A program made the position numbers and the translations under genes. 64,000 bases of DNA from Prinia subflava (Eukaryota > Chordata > Aves > Passeriformes > Cisticolidae). How positions within the stretch are numbered: the first letter of the stretch is position 1; each line of letters starts with the position of its first letter. Below the pieces are notes generated by a model that was given only the letters and a program-made list of their open reading frames with translations, did no database searches and had not been told where the DNA came from. This document shows positions 33,837 to 46,110 of this stretch, piece after piece. Where the stretch lies: NCBI RefSeq assembly GCF_021018805.1, contig NC_086257.1, positions 17,170,693 through 17,234,692 of the forward strand, given 5' to 3'.

Positions 33837-36800
33837 TCAGTGGCTCCGTGACTCCACCTTGGCATCGTGGGCCTTCTCCCGGGCATCTGAGGGGGCATCC
33901 AGGGCTGGGGGAGGGAAAGTGGGGCTGAGAGATGGGCACAGTGGGTGCCAGGAGGGCACTTGGGGTGGTTGTGCCAGCCCTGGCTCAGCACAAGGAGGCC
34001 AGGAGGTGCAGGGGCTGCCACAGAGTGTTTGGGCAGTGGTGCCTGTGTGTGGGCACTGCACTCACCTCGGCACTTGGCACAGCAGGGGTTGTCCCTCGTG
34101 GCAGGGCTAGCGCAGGCGGATGTGGGGCACTCCTGGCGCTGGCAGTGCGTCTCCCCCGACTGGGGAGCAGAAAGAAGGGCTGAGCTCCAGGGTGGGGGGC
34201 AGCAGCTCCTCAGGGTGCAGTGGGTATCCGGGGTGCTGCTCTCCCACCCGTTCCCAAAGCCCTGGGGACTGGCACAGTGGCGCCTTCTCTTCCCCTGGGC
34301 CTGCCCCAGGCTGGCACACTCACCACACACCAGCACAGGATACACTTCATTTCTCCAAAGGGGGGCACGGACGGGTGCCAGCTCTCATTGTTGAGGTACC
34401 AGCGGCGCCCAAAGCGGCAGGCCCGTGGTGCATCTGCCTGCATGGAGTCAGCCAGCTCTGGGACACTCCTCTCTGGGGCTGCAGGAAAGGGCACTGAGAG
34501 CATGCCCGCCTGTGGCAGGGCAGCCTGGGGCATTGCCCATGGGGGCACACAGGGGCTATGCAGGGAGAATGGAGGGCAGGAGAGGGGTGCAGGTACCTGG
34601 GCACTGTTTGCAGCAGTCAGAGGGGCTGGCACGCACGGGGTTGGCACAAGTGAGCCGTGGGCACTGCACCTTCTCACAGTGCACTTCACCTGTGGTGCCC
34701 TGCAGGGAGGGCACAGGGCTCACAGGAGGCACAGCGCAGTCAGCTCCCCATGCCCTGTTTTGAGCCTCAGCTACGGTGCTTGGGAACTGAGAGCACCCAG
34801 AGGTGCCAGACCAGGTTGGGGGGCAAGTCTGGAACCCACACCCACCTTGCAAGTACAAATGGCACATTTGATGAGGCCAAATGGGGGCACGACAGGGTGC
34901 CAGCGAGTGCCAGAGCCTCGCCATGTCTTGTCGCCATCAAAGTAGCAGCCTGGGAGAGGAAGAAGAAGAGGAAGTCACAGCCCTTGTGACTCGGCCTTTG
35001 CAGAGCTGCCCCCTCAGCCCATGCCCACAAGGACTCACCCTCACTACTGTCCCGTGCCCGCTCCAGCTTCAGCTCTTCCTGCTCTGTCTTCTTCTCTACA
35101 AGGAAGAGGAGGGCCATGAGGGGATGCACATGGTGCCAGCAGCAAAGTCTCCGAGAGGGACCTCCACCTTGTTTTCACAAGGAGCCCCCCAGCCCATCCC
35201 CCAGGTACCTTCACAGATGGGGCAGCACAGCTCTTCGGGGTGCACCTGGTGGGTACAGTTGAGGGGCTGGCACAAGATGGGGTCACAGATCACTGTGCGC
35301 TTCTGGGGACAGCAGGGATGGGGCTCAGTACAGAGGGGCATTACTGATGGGTGCTGCCCCTTCAGCACAACCCCGGTCTCGTACTTGGCAGCTGCAGATG
35401 GAGCACTTCTTGTCATAGTCAGGTGCCCAGCGGGTGCCATGTGCTCGGTGCTGACCCTCAAAGAAGCAGGAATTGGGGTCCTTCTTCAGCTGCTCCTGGT
35501 CCCTGGTCTTGGTGCTCTCAGAGAGCTCTGCCTGCCCCAGGGACTCCCCTGGGGCCAGGCGGGTCCCTCCTGCATGACACTGGTTGGGAATGTGCACCTG
35601 GAGGGGGCAATGAGCAGGAGGTCACTTCCCATGCCGATGCCTGGCTGCCCTCATGGTCAGGGCTGCTGAAGGAACCACCCATGACCACAAAACACATCAG
35701 GCTGTACTGCTGGGACCTTGTAACAGAAAGATCCTGTCCCCTCCCACCCTGCTCCAGGCAGTGCCACCCAGCCACTGGCAGCAGTGGGGATGGGTACGGT
35801 GCCCTGCCCTGATAAGAACCTACCCGTCCCCGCATCTCCCCGTTGGGGTGTGCTTTGGTGCTGACTTGCAGGAAAGCAGTGCCCTGGGCCAGGTGCTGCA
35901 GCAGGTCGGCATCCAAGTCCTTCACCACCCCCTGAGCCTGTCGTGGCAAGAGAAGGCACCAGGGTGGGGATAAGGCCTGGCCCAGCCCCTGCAGTGTGGT
36001 GCCCTGACTGGGTGCCCACCTCACCTCAGTGCTGTAGAAGCCCTTGAGCAGGCGCTTGTGCTGATGGGGGCGGGTGCCCATCTCCCCCAGCTCAGCCACC
36101 CCATGGATGTGGGCACTGACAGTGCCGTCGCTCGGGCGTCCCAGCCCCGCCACCGAGATCTCATAGTGCAGGTGGCAGTGCTCATCCAGAGAGAGCCAGG
36201 CGTGCCCCCCAGCACCACTGTGCACTGGGGGGGACACCAGCTGCCCCGCCAGCACCACGGGCATCTCTGCACACAGACAGGGACCGTGGGAGGGTGTGGG
36301 TGGCGTGTGGGAGGACTGCCCCATTGCTCCCCATCACCACCCCACGTGTCCCCGGTACCTGTGTAGCGGGCGAGCAGCCCACTGTAGGGCAGGGAGATGA
36401 TTTGGCCCCGCAGCTCACCCTCTGCCCAGTCTTTGGTGGCCACGTTGAGGAAGAGCTCGTTTTGTAGAAGCATGTGGGCATCACGGGCACTGGGACCCTC
36501 CCAGGCACCCCAGGCCTGCCACCGTGGGAGACCATGGAGGTTGGGACAGGGACTCACCCAAAGTCCCCATACCATCCCTCCCAGCATCAACTAGTGCTCA
36601 CCAGCCCATCCTTGTAGCTGGGTGTCATGTCAAACAGGACGTTCCTCTTGCTTTTCCGCCGGGGTTTGGTCTCCAGTGTGATGCCCACCACCTCGCTGGC
36701 AGTGCCCACCACCTGCACCTGTGGGTGGGGGTGCCAAGGGGCAGTGCCAGGGTGGCAGATAAACCTGGGACCCTCGAGAGGGAAATGGGTGCTCACCACT

Positions 36801-39800
36801 TACCTGGTACTCCAGGGTGCCGTTCTCATGCAGCGCCAGTTTAGCTGAGCCTACAGCCCCGGTCTTGGTCGGCAGCAAAGCGTCTGCTCCGCATAGCACA
36901 CTTTGGATGGCTTCAGACCGGGGAGAGAGGCACAAGGGTGGGTGAGATTGGCAGGGGGGTGAGCACAGCAATCCCCCTGCACCCCAGCGTGCCTGCCCCG
37001 TGCTCACTGTCACAGCTGCGGCGGGTGGTGATGGTGCCAGCCAGCCGGCGTGCGTGCCGGCCCTCCGTCTCAGCCACGATGCGGAGCTGCCCCTGCACCA
37101 GCCACTGCAGCTCCTGGGCAGACAGATCGTTCAGCACCTCCGCGAAGTCTGGGTCCTGGCAGGGGCATAGAGTGCTATGGATCAGCCCTGGGCACCGTGG
37201 ACACTGCTACACCGTGGCTGCCAGGGCACGTGGGGGAAGAGAACGCTTTACCTGCACAGTGATGTTGGCGTGGACCTCCCGTAGCGTCTGGCCCTGGTGC
37301 AGGATGCGGACCCTCAGCGGGACCCACGGGAATTCTGGACATGGCAGAGGGAATGGACCCGCTGGACTAGGGGTCTGCAACCACTGTCAAACCCACACCT
37401 CTGTGCCTACCACCTCCAAACTCCTGGCACTTTCTTGCCAGTTGTCTTCCCCTGTGTGCCTGGACCCTTACAATTCCTTCCAGCACGCCCTAAATCCTTG
37501 CAAACCCACCTCACAAATCTATCCTTCTTGCACAACCACCCTCACACACCATATGCTCTGCAGTACCCCTGGCCCCCCTGCATAGGTGCATACCATCCCC
37601 TCCTCACCATGTGCACCCCAAATCACACAATGTATAATGTATGCACACCTTACCCTCCACCCCACCCCAAATACAGCCCCTATACCCATTCTGAGCCCCA
37701 CACCCAGCCCAGCTGCCCAGCCTGACCCCACAGACGCTGACCCATGCATCTTGAGCCACAGACATGCCATGCACTTCTTCAGGTCTATGCAGCCCCTCTG
37801 GGCAGTGCCTCCCTCCCCTTCCCTGCCCGCTCTCACCCCTTGCTCCGGGCTCCAGCAGTCCCCGGGCCATGAGGATGAAGTGCAGGTTGTTCTCGGTGTC
37901 GCTCAGTGTCAGCATGGCCATGCCCCCAGCACCCAAGTGCAAGGGGTCCAACGAGGTCAGGATGGCACCGAATGTCTCTGTGCAGGGACGGGGGCGTGAG
38001 GGACGTTCTGGTGGGCACCCACTGGGTGTGCATGTGGGGGCTGGACTTACCTGCAAAGAGCGCCCGGTGCTTGAGGATGCTTCCATGGACCTCTCCGGAG
38101 GGCTGTGCCCGGGTGATGAGGGACACACGGAGTCGTTCCCCCCGCAGCAGCTGGACGTTGGCTTTGGACACCGTCCTCCACATTCCGCAGAGCTGTGGGT
38201 GATGGGTGGAAGGGCTGGGCGGTGGCTGGGGGGCACCACACATCCGGCAGGGGTCGGAAGGGGCACCGTGCCCCCTGCCCTCCCAGCCCCTCTCACCATG
38301 CCGTCCTCGGGGGCAGCGCTCTTCTGCACAGGGTGTTCAAACAGCACGTTACCTTCGGGGTCACTGAAACGCACCCGGCTCGGCCGCCCCAGCCTGCGAG
38401 CATCCGCGGGGGGTGAGCAAGGGCCACGTACCTGCCCTTCCCCTCCCCTCCCCCGGCACCACCCTCACTCAGCGTCAGGCACAGGGGTGTGTCGGGGAGG
38501 GCAAACGGGGGTCACCGGGGGTTTGGGGTGGGCAGGAGAAGGACGACGTTCTCCTGGGGTGTGAAGTGCTAGGCCCTGCCCGCCCATTCCAGGACTAGCC
38601 CAATACTGCTGTCCTGCCAAGTGCCAGCTTGGCATGGATTCTCTGGGCATCCCTGTCCTGGAGCGGTGTCTAACTGGTACAAAGTGGGATGAGGGTCTCT
38701 GCCGGGAAAGGCAGCATGGCAGAACCCGCTGGGAGCTGAGTGTTCAGGCTGTAAATAAGGAGCGTTTTCGGCTCCACTTGGCTCCCCCTGTCAGAGCTGG
38801 AAATTAGTCACCACTTTACTATGCAAAGCGGCCTGGAAGCGAGGAAGAGCAGAAGAAACTGGAGCGGGAGGGAGGGGGGGAGAGGAGAGGCTCTGCTGCT
38901 GGCGGGCATCCGGGGGAGGGCATGGCAAGGATGGGGAACCCTGGCAGCAGTGCCAAGACACTGCCCACCGGCAGAGCCTGCAGGGTGGCACAGCAGTTCT
39001 GCCAGCTGCACCCATGGGAGCCCTGGAACCATTCCTGTTTGTTTCCAGTCCAGATCTGGAGGCAAATGGGTGAGGCTGGGCCTACATTGTGGGTGTGCCA
39101 AAATTCTGGCCGCTGACCTAGGCTGCAGCTCAGCACATTGTCCCCCCCTTCTCCAAATCTCTCACTCCATCAGTGCAAGGCTAGGGCACCAAGAGCCTTG
39201 CACTGACAGAGCGGGAGGATATCAGAAAGGAAACTGAGGCACAAGCACTGTTGCATCCCCCCCTTTTCCAGAGAGCTGCCTGCTGTGCCAGGCTGGACAG
39301 GGCACGGGGGCAGGACTCACCGCTCATAGCTGATGGAGAAGAGCAGGGAGGAGCGCAGCAGGGTGAAGCGAGCCTTGCCCACGGCGCTGGATGTGGGGTG
39401 CCACGGCTCTGGGCCACTCGTCAGCAGGGCCACAAACTCTGGGGAGGAGATGCTGCTGATGAGGGGGAGCATGGAGGGTGCCCCACACTGCTGCTGTCTG
39501 GGCGGGTGGCTCACCTGTGCGGGCGTCGTCACGAGCCAGGCCCTCAGAGCTGAGGTAGGAGCGGTCGTTGTAGGGCTTGTCCAAGTCATCCTCCTTGTCC
39601 TGGAAGTACTCGAAGGTGTCAAAGCGGAGTGCAGGGCTCTTCTCTGGGGGGCCTGGCAAGGTTGGCATGGGGTGGACAGAGGAGGAAAACGTCACACCAG
39701 GCTGCTTGTGCCCAAGAGCTTGGGGTTGGGGACAATAATAAATCGTCCCTTTTGAGATAGCCCAAGATGTGCCCTGTGAATCACTATGGGACTCTTAGCT

Positions 39801-41254
39801 GGGGCATGCTGTGCACAGGCACATGGACAGGCAGGGCATTTAGCCTTGTGTGCCTTCTCTACACTCCTTTCAGGCTGTTCCCATCAGGGCTTTCCCCTGC
39901 CCATCATATCACGGGCACTGGTGACTTTCATAACAAATTGACCAGCACTTTTCAGGGGAGTGGCCAATGCCCCCTTTCCCAGGCCGATGGGGGATCCTGG
40001 GAGACTGGTGGAGGCTCTCTGTAGAGAAGCACCCACTCTCCTCACCTTTGGGGCAGGTGTGGCAGCAGTGTCCAGGCAGCAGCGTGGCCCGGGGACAGGC
40101 AGGCACGGGGCAGTCCTGCTTCATGTTCTTGCAGTTCACTTTCCCAACGGGCTTCCCCCGGTGGTTCCTCTGCTGTGGGGGGCCAAGAAGATCCCAGGAG
40201 AGCCGTGCCAAGGTGTGCCAGGCCGTTTCTAGGTGTTCCAAGTTATGCCCTCCCGGCACAGCCTGGCTTCCCACATTTTTTTCCATCTGGAGCCCTGGAC
40301 ACCTTGCACGGTCCCCAGATGCCTGTGCAGCAGCCAAACCTGGGCCCCCTCCCCACAGCCCCCAGCCTCCCAACCAGCTGTGCGTGGCCCGGCCAGCCCC
40401 GGGCTCGGGGAGCTGCTCGGAGGGAGGGAGGGGGCCGGAGGCCATCCCCGAGGAGGGGGAGGAAGAATGAAGCCTGATCCTTTAAATCCCCCTTCTCCTC
40501 CCCCATGCCGCGGGGGAGGAGGACATCCAGGTGTCCAGCTGGCTGAAGGAATCCCGCTTCCCTCTTCCATGGGAAGGAGACGAGTGTATTGAACAGAGAG
40601 GTCGAACTCCCTCCTTGCCAGCCCCCTCCCCAGCAGACCCGAGTCCCGGGGGTCTGCCAGAGAAAGGAGAGTGTGGGGGCACTCACCGGCTCGCAGTGAC
40701 AGATAACGCAGCGCATCACCCCGAAGGGCTCCCCCAGGTCCGGGTGCCACGTCTCCTCCAGAGCATAGAAGTGTCCCCCGAAGGCGCAGCCTGCGGAGAC
40801 CCCACCACCACCCACCGCCGTCCCCGGTCACCTCCGGGCCGCGGGCACCCCCCTGCCGCAGCCCCGGGCCGGCCGGCACCGCCCCGCCGCCCGCTGCGCT
40901 CCCGGTGCCGGTGCCAGTGCCGGTCCCGGCCAGCCGGGGGGCCCGGGGCGGAACGTGGGGTGCCAGAGAAGGGGGGTTCAGGCATGCGGTGCACGGATGG
41001 GGGTGCGGGTGGCAGGGAGGGGGTGCCCGACGCGGGATGTGTGCGGGTGGGTGCGGCAGCGGCTTGTTCAGGACCGGGGGTGCGCGGAGCGGGGGAAGGA
41101 AGGGGTAGGGCAGGGGGCTCCTACCTGCCGCCCCGCCGGGGGGCAGCGGGTCCGTGTCGGGCCGGATGGGCAGGGCGAGCTTGGGGCGGGCGGCGCGGCC
41201 GGGCAGGGGCCGGAGCGGGAGCAGGACGAGCAGCAACAGCGCGGCGGCGCGCAT
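33837..41254 (-). CDS. CHRD: Chordin, secreted BMP antagonist
   Basis: Binds BMP2/4/7 outside the cell; cleaved by tolloid/BMP1 proteases. 23 exons in transcript order: 41254-41125, 40790-40687, 40172-40046, 39652-39515, 39438-39321, 38393-38297, 38192-38051, 37977-37837, 37334-37252, 37155-37008, 36910-36804, 36718-36602, 36515-36359, 36266-36025, 35937-35824, 35597-35385, 35302-35209, 35095-35039, 34949-34846, 34699-34597, 34478-34324, 34159-34066, 33904-33837. Phases join to 950 aa (human 955, also 23 exons). A Leu-rich signal peptide starts [10 protein letters not shown]. Cys-rich CR1 is in exons 2-3, four CHRD repeats in exons 4-15, CR2 in 16-17, CR3 in 19-20 and CR4 in 21-22. YNDR in exon 4 and MQAD in exon 21 sit where the two tolloid sites are expected. 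Exon 11 uses an AAG acceptor. Confidence 0.97.
38735..38830. promoter_or_regulatory. AT-rich island in CHRD intron 5, candidate enhancer
   Basis: In the 927-bp intron 5, this block (TGTAAATAAGGAGCG ... GGAAATTAGTCACC ... TTTACTATGCAAAG) is much less GC-rich than its surroundings and has homeodomain- and forkhead-like words. Conservation cannot be tested here. Confidence 0.3.
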
Positions 41255-41660
41255 GGTGCCGGCCGGCCGGGGCGGGCGGACCGGGACCGGAGGCGGCGGC
41301 GGGGAGGGGGGGCCGGGCGCTGCCGGGCGCTGCCGCCGCCTCTGCCCGGCTGCCGGCTCCGGCTCCGCTTTATAGGCGGCGGCATGGGCAAGCGGGAGCT
41401 GCGAGCCCTGTGCAAACAAAGGCCCCGCTAATGAGGCGCAGGCAGCGGCCGGCCGGGGGGGGATGCGCCCCCCGCCGCGCTCCGACCCCCCCCACATACC
41501 CTCGGGGCTCCGGCCCCGCCGCCCCCGCCTGGCACGGGACGTCCTGTCCTGTCCCGTCCTGCGACACCGGGGCACGCGGCTGCCCCGCCAGGCAGGGGGT
41601 ACCCCCGCACTCGGGGTGTCCTGGGGATCCCCCCCATTCATTGCTCCCCCTCTCCCCGGG
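41255..41660 (-). promoter_or_regulatory. CHRD: CHRD promoter: CpG island with TATA box
   Basis: CpG-dense DNA surrounds CHRD exon 1. On the - strand TATAAA is at 41384-41379, 125 bp upstream of the ATG and flanked by GC-rich sequence, as in a classic TATA box. This predicts transcription starting near 41350. Confidence 0.55.
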
Positions 41661-41727
41661 CATGCGGTACCCCCGGGTGCAAAGCATCCCTAGTGACATG
41701 CCAGCCCCAGGGCACGGGGAACTGAGG

Positions 41728-41802
41728 TACGGAGGCTGGAACCAGATGATGTTTACGGTCCTTTGCAACCCAGCCCAGCCTATTACATGATTCTATGATA
41801 TA
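41728..41802 (+). mobile_element. CR1 LINE fragment, 3' end
   Basis: GGCTGGAACCAGATGATGTT ... GGTCCTTTGCAACCCAGCCC ... ATGATTCTATGAT matches the 3' end of chicken-repeat-1 LINEs, including the terminal ATTCTATGAT motif. About 75 bp remain. CR1 is the dominant retrotransposon of birds and other sauropsids. Confidence 0.8.
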
Positions 41803-44800
41803 ACCCTCTCTCAGAGCATCGGGCACCCCCAGGTTTTGGGCATCCTGGAGACATCCCCTCCCGATTCACACAGCACCCTCTGGGATATAAGGCTCTGTGG
41901 AGACACCACTACCACCGTCCACACCTCTTCCACAGAGCATGGGTTGAGCACTGGACATCCCAGGTATGCCCCCATTCACATTCCCCTCTTCAAGGGCATG
42001 AGCCCCACGGGAGTCTTCTCATCCAGATAAACCCCTCGAGAATAAGGCATTTGCAGGGCACACCCATTCAAATGCTGGTCTCCTCAATCTGTGTACTCTT
42101 CCTGGCATGGGGCATCTCCTGGGCACAGAGCATCCTGGCATCCCCACATCCACACAGTCCACCTCCAGTCATGAGCTCTTCCAGGGCTCATTGCTCTCCA
42201 CTCCTCAGGCATGACACATCCTGGAGACTGCTCCATCCACTCAGTCCACTCCCAGGTCCCTTGGCACCCCAGGACACAGAGCACTGCAGGGCACTGTCCA
42301 TCCACTGTTCCCCTGCAGCCAGCCCTTCCTCCATCCCCTCAGTGCCCCTGAGCATGGGCTCCCAAAACAGCCGGCCCCCTCCCCCAATCCACACTTGTGC
42401 AAAGGCACAACCAACCCCCTCCAGCTTGTGCCTTCCACATTCCTAAATTTCTCCAGCTGATGCCCACCCTGGGCAGCGCAAGGTTCCAGAGCGGGACCCT
42501 GGGATCCTGCCCACCAGTGACAGGGGCTGCAGGGGAACAGGATGTCTGAGTTCCCTTGCCCGGGGAGAGAAGGGGCATCTGGAGTGGGGATGCTGTGAGA
42601 GTAGCACCCAGCACCAGTCCCATTCTTCACCCACACCTGGGCTGGTAGGGGTGGCACACATTGGCAGTGAGTAGACCCCATGGAAATGTTTGGGGAAAGC
42701 ATCATCCATCTGGGGAAACTGAGGCATGAATTTAGGGGAGGGGGAGCCTGTGAGGAGTGGGGGCACTTTGTGTCACCCATGTCCCTCTTGCCACCCCCGC
42801 CGAGGGTGGCAGGGAGAGGCTGAGGGTGGTGGGTGCGTGGCAGGCGGGAGCCCGGCAGGGGGAAGGCGGGTGGGGAGGGGAGGAGCGGGAAGCGCGGGGC
42901 TGCCAAAATCAACTCCGGGAGGTGCAAACACCCGGCCAGCTGCGCGGTGTAGCTAGGGAAACACGGCACAGCTGGAGCACAACAGGCTCCTGCCTCCCCA
43001 GAAAGCTCCTCATGGGCCTCCCCGCAGCCCAGCGAGCAGCTGCGGGGGCTGCAGCCCACCGCCCCATGCCCCAGTGCCAGCACGGGGTTGCCCATCCCCA
43101 GCTTATCCATGACTTCCCCATCCCACTCCCTGCCCTGGTTTGGCACGCGTCTCCACCTCTCCCGGGGAGGGCAGTGGGACAGGGGAGCTTGGCCTTGCCG
43201 GGGACCTGGCTCGTGGCAGGAGCTGACAGAAAACAGCAAGGAGTAACCGGGCTTACCCCGGCAGGACAGCCCGCTGGCATCACCAGGGCTGGGACACTGC
43301 CAGGACCTGGGGCATCCCCCGGGCGTGGCTGTCCCCAACACCCTGCCGCTTGTAAGCACGGTCTGCGAACAGCGACCATGCTCGGCAGCTCGGCACCCTT
43401 TGGCCCTCCCCGCGGTCCCCAGCATTGTCACTGACCTGTCCCCTCTCCTCTCTCCCGACGTCCTCGCTGGCCCGGGATCCAGCGGCGTGGAGGGCAGGGC
43501 AGGGTTGGGGTCTCTGTAGCTGTGCCAGCGTCGCTGCACGGTGCCCGCTGCAGCGCAGCAGCGGCTCTGGGGACGGCGGGACTTGAGCGGGGCTGAGCAG
43601 GGAGGAGGCGGGCGATGGCTCCCAGCTGTCCCGCCGATGCCAGGAATCCGGTGCTGGCTCTGTGCACCCAGAGCTCGTCACAGTCTCCTGGCTCGTCTGC
43701 GGGACACGGGGAAGAGATGAGGGAAGCTCCCTCCCCTTTCCAGGGGAAAGGAAAGACAGACGGGGAACCGGCCTGGCTGCAGCCCCTCGGCACAGGGGAA
43801 TCCGAGGCATGGGGTGGCAGAGTGAGGGAGAGAGGGGCTGCAAGGGTATCCGGCACTGCCAGGCTGGGAGCAGGGTGGTATGCTGGCATGGGACCTATCG
43901 GGTCAGGAGGGTGCTGGGCATCCCTGCCCAGGGAGGGGGGCACGGCCACTGCAGTGGAAGCACGTGGGCAGGGAGGAAATGGATGCTCCAGCCGTGCCTG
44001 GGCTTCCCTCGTTCACAGCCTAGGCTGCCCCTGGAAATGCCAAGGAGTGCCCTCATCAATAGGCAGAGGTGGCTTGACAGAGCCTTGGGGGTCCCTGTGT
44101 TCTTGGAGAGGGGATGGTGCCAGCCAAGGGCAGTGCTGGGAAAGGGTCCCAGTCCCACCAGCTACTTCTCAGTGCCCACACATGTGTGTGAAGAGCAGTG
44201 CCCTGCACAAAGGCACCTCTGAGGCTCCAGAGCTGGGCCTGGCACCAGCACATCCCCAACGGGACTGCCAGCTGCAGGCAGCTGGAGCTGCACTGCGCTG
44301 GAGACAGCTGACCATGGCAGCCTCAAGCCTGGCGCCTTCACCCCTCCACCAACTCTTCCCAGGGCGGGCACTGGCTTCTTCCCGGTGGGTGGGTGATGGT
44401 TCCAGGGGGTGTTTCCTGTCCCACCAAAGTGCAGGTGGGGTGCCCAACGGTGCCTGTAGTTCTGCAGGGGCTTCGTGGGCATGTGCCCTGCCCGGTGGTG
44501 AGGGCCCCACGGAGTATTCCAGGGGATTGTGGTGCCAGGCTGTGGCATGGGGGGTGTCTCAGCAGGCCCTCACCCGAGCTCTGCCCTGCGCAGCTCCCAT
44601 TGTCCGCCCTCGTCAGCTGCTGCCTGCTCGCGGCTTTGAACACAAGCCCAGCTCAGGGCGGCAGGAAGGAGCCTCTGCTCCCCAGGGATGGGGTCGTGGT
44701 GAAGCTGCATGCCCTGGGTCCCCCTTTCTCACAGCCTCCCACTGCCTTCTGGGCACCCCAACACCCCCTCCAGGCATAAGCCTGAAGACGGGAAGGCATG

Positions 44801-44959
44801 TGGGGCCCTCCCTCCCTCCAAAAAGAGCCCCCCTCGACTGCCCCGCCCCTGTGTGCGATGCAGAGAGCTGTCAGCCTCCCCAAATCTTTGTGCTGAGCGT
44901 GGCTTGTGCCGTGTCTAATCCCCCCGGCCTCACACACGCGGCGGGGCGGGGGGGGGGGC

Positions 44960-45060
44960 TGTCGTAATGGGTGGAAATATCTCATAATTCACGTTGGACA
45001 CAGGGATTACAGCCATTCCGGCAATATTTGCACAACTGGTAGGCGACTTGCAGGGCTGGG
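44960..45060. promoter_or_regulatory. AT-rich island upstream of CHRD, candidate enhancer
   Basis: Contains GTAATGGGTGGAAATATCTC, CATAATTCACG and GGCAATATTTGCACAAC within GC-rich DNA. Sharp compositional contrast and lack of repeats suggest a conserved element, but this is inference. Confidence 0.3.
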
Positions 45061-46029
45061 CCATCCCAGATGAAGGCCAGGGGGGTCTGGGGATAGAGGG
45101 AGTTTTGGGGGTGGTAGGTACAGAAGGGGGATGCAGTGTGGGGGGAGCGGGGGAATTTTCTGGCTATTTTCTGTCTGTGAACACGTGGAATTTATTATGG
45201 AGGGTGCGTTGCTGACATGGTGGGGATGGCTGGGGCCCTCGCCTTCATCTCATCCTGCTGTGGTGGCCACGGCTTGGGGAGCAGAATGGAAACCCCAAAA
45301 CAGTCTCATCTGCCATGCCAAGCAGATCCTGGCAGTGTCCCTAAACAAGATACCTGTTCCCAGTGCCCGGTCAACCCCATAGAGCTCTCTGCTCACAGGA
45401 GCACCCAAAGGTGCTGGTGTCCCCCTGACCCCAAATGTCCCTTCCTCAAAGGCTTTGCAGGGTGACCCCAGAAGGAGGAAGGTGGGGAGCATGTGGGGGC
45501 CTTGTTTGGCATGGGGATTAGCAAGCTCCCAGAAGCGATGGTGGTCTCCCCCCTCCCCACCGGACATGCAGGCAAATATTTGTGCCCAGACTTCGCAGGA
45601 CAGCGAGAAGGAATTTCATTCTTGCGCCCACCTGCGGCTCGGCTGCCTGGCATTAACCCCTTCTCCTCTCCATGGGATGGAGGAGGAGGGACGAGGTGCC
45701 CTCCCAGCACACTCCGTGCGCCCCATTGGAGTGAGAAGCTTGGCTGAGAAGTGGGATGGTAGAGGAGGAATCGCTCCAGATGCCAGCAGAGCCACTGGCA
45801 TTAGGTGCCCTTGCCCAAGGAAAAGAGGGTTTGCTCATGGACATCCTCTGGGCAGCACTGAAAGGTTTGTGCTGGGGTGCTGGGCAGCATTTTCAGCTGT
45901 CTTGCTGAAAATTGGGAAAAGTAAAACCCTGCCATCCGTCACCCCCAACTGCCGTACTGTGTACAAGGTGCCCCTTGCAAGTCCCATTACCCGGCAGCGT
46001 GGGTGTTCCCCTGGGACGGCTGTCTGGGA

Positions 46030-46110
46030 GCAGTGCAAGGACCGGGTTGCACGGGGAGCAGGATTTGCCCACGGATGTTTATTGGCGATTTGCATATGTA
46101 GCGAAAAAGC
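46030..46110. promoter_or_regulatory. Candidate element with octamer-like motif
   Basis: GGATGTTTATTGGCG is followed by ATTTGCAT at about 46088-46095, the POU octamer half, inside otherwise GC-rich intergenic DNA. Confidence 0.25.

Noticed and set aside
40229..41641. 470-codon open frame on the - strand
   Set aside because: It runs through CHRD exons 1 and 2 and their introns; the spliced CHRD model explains the region. The frame is open because of high GC content.
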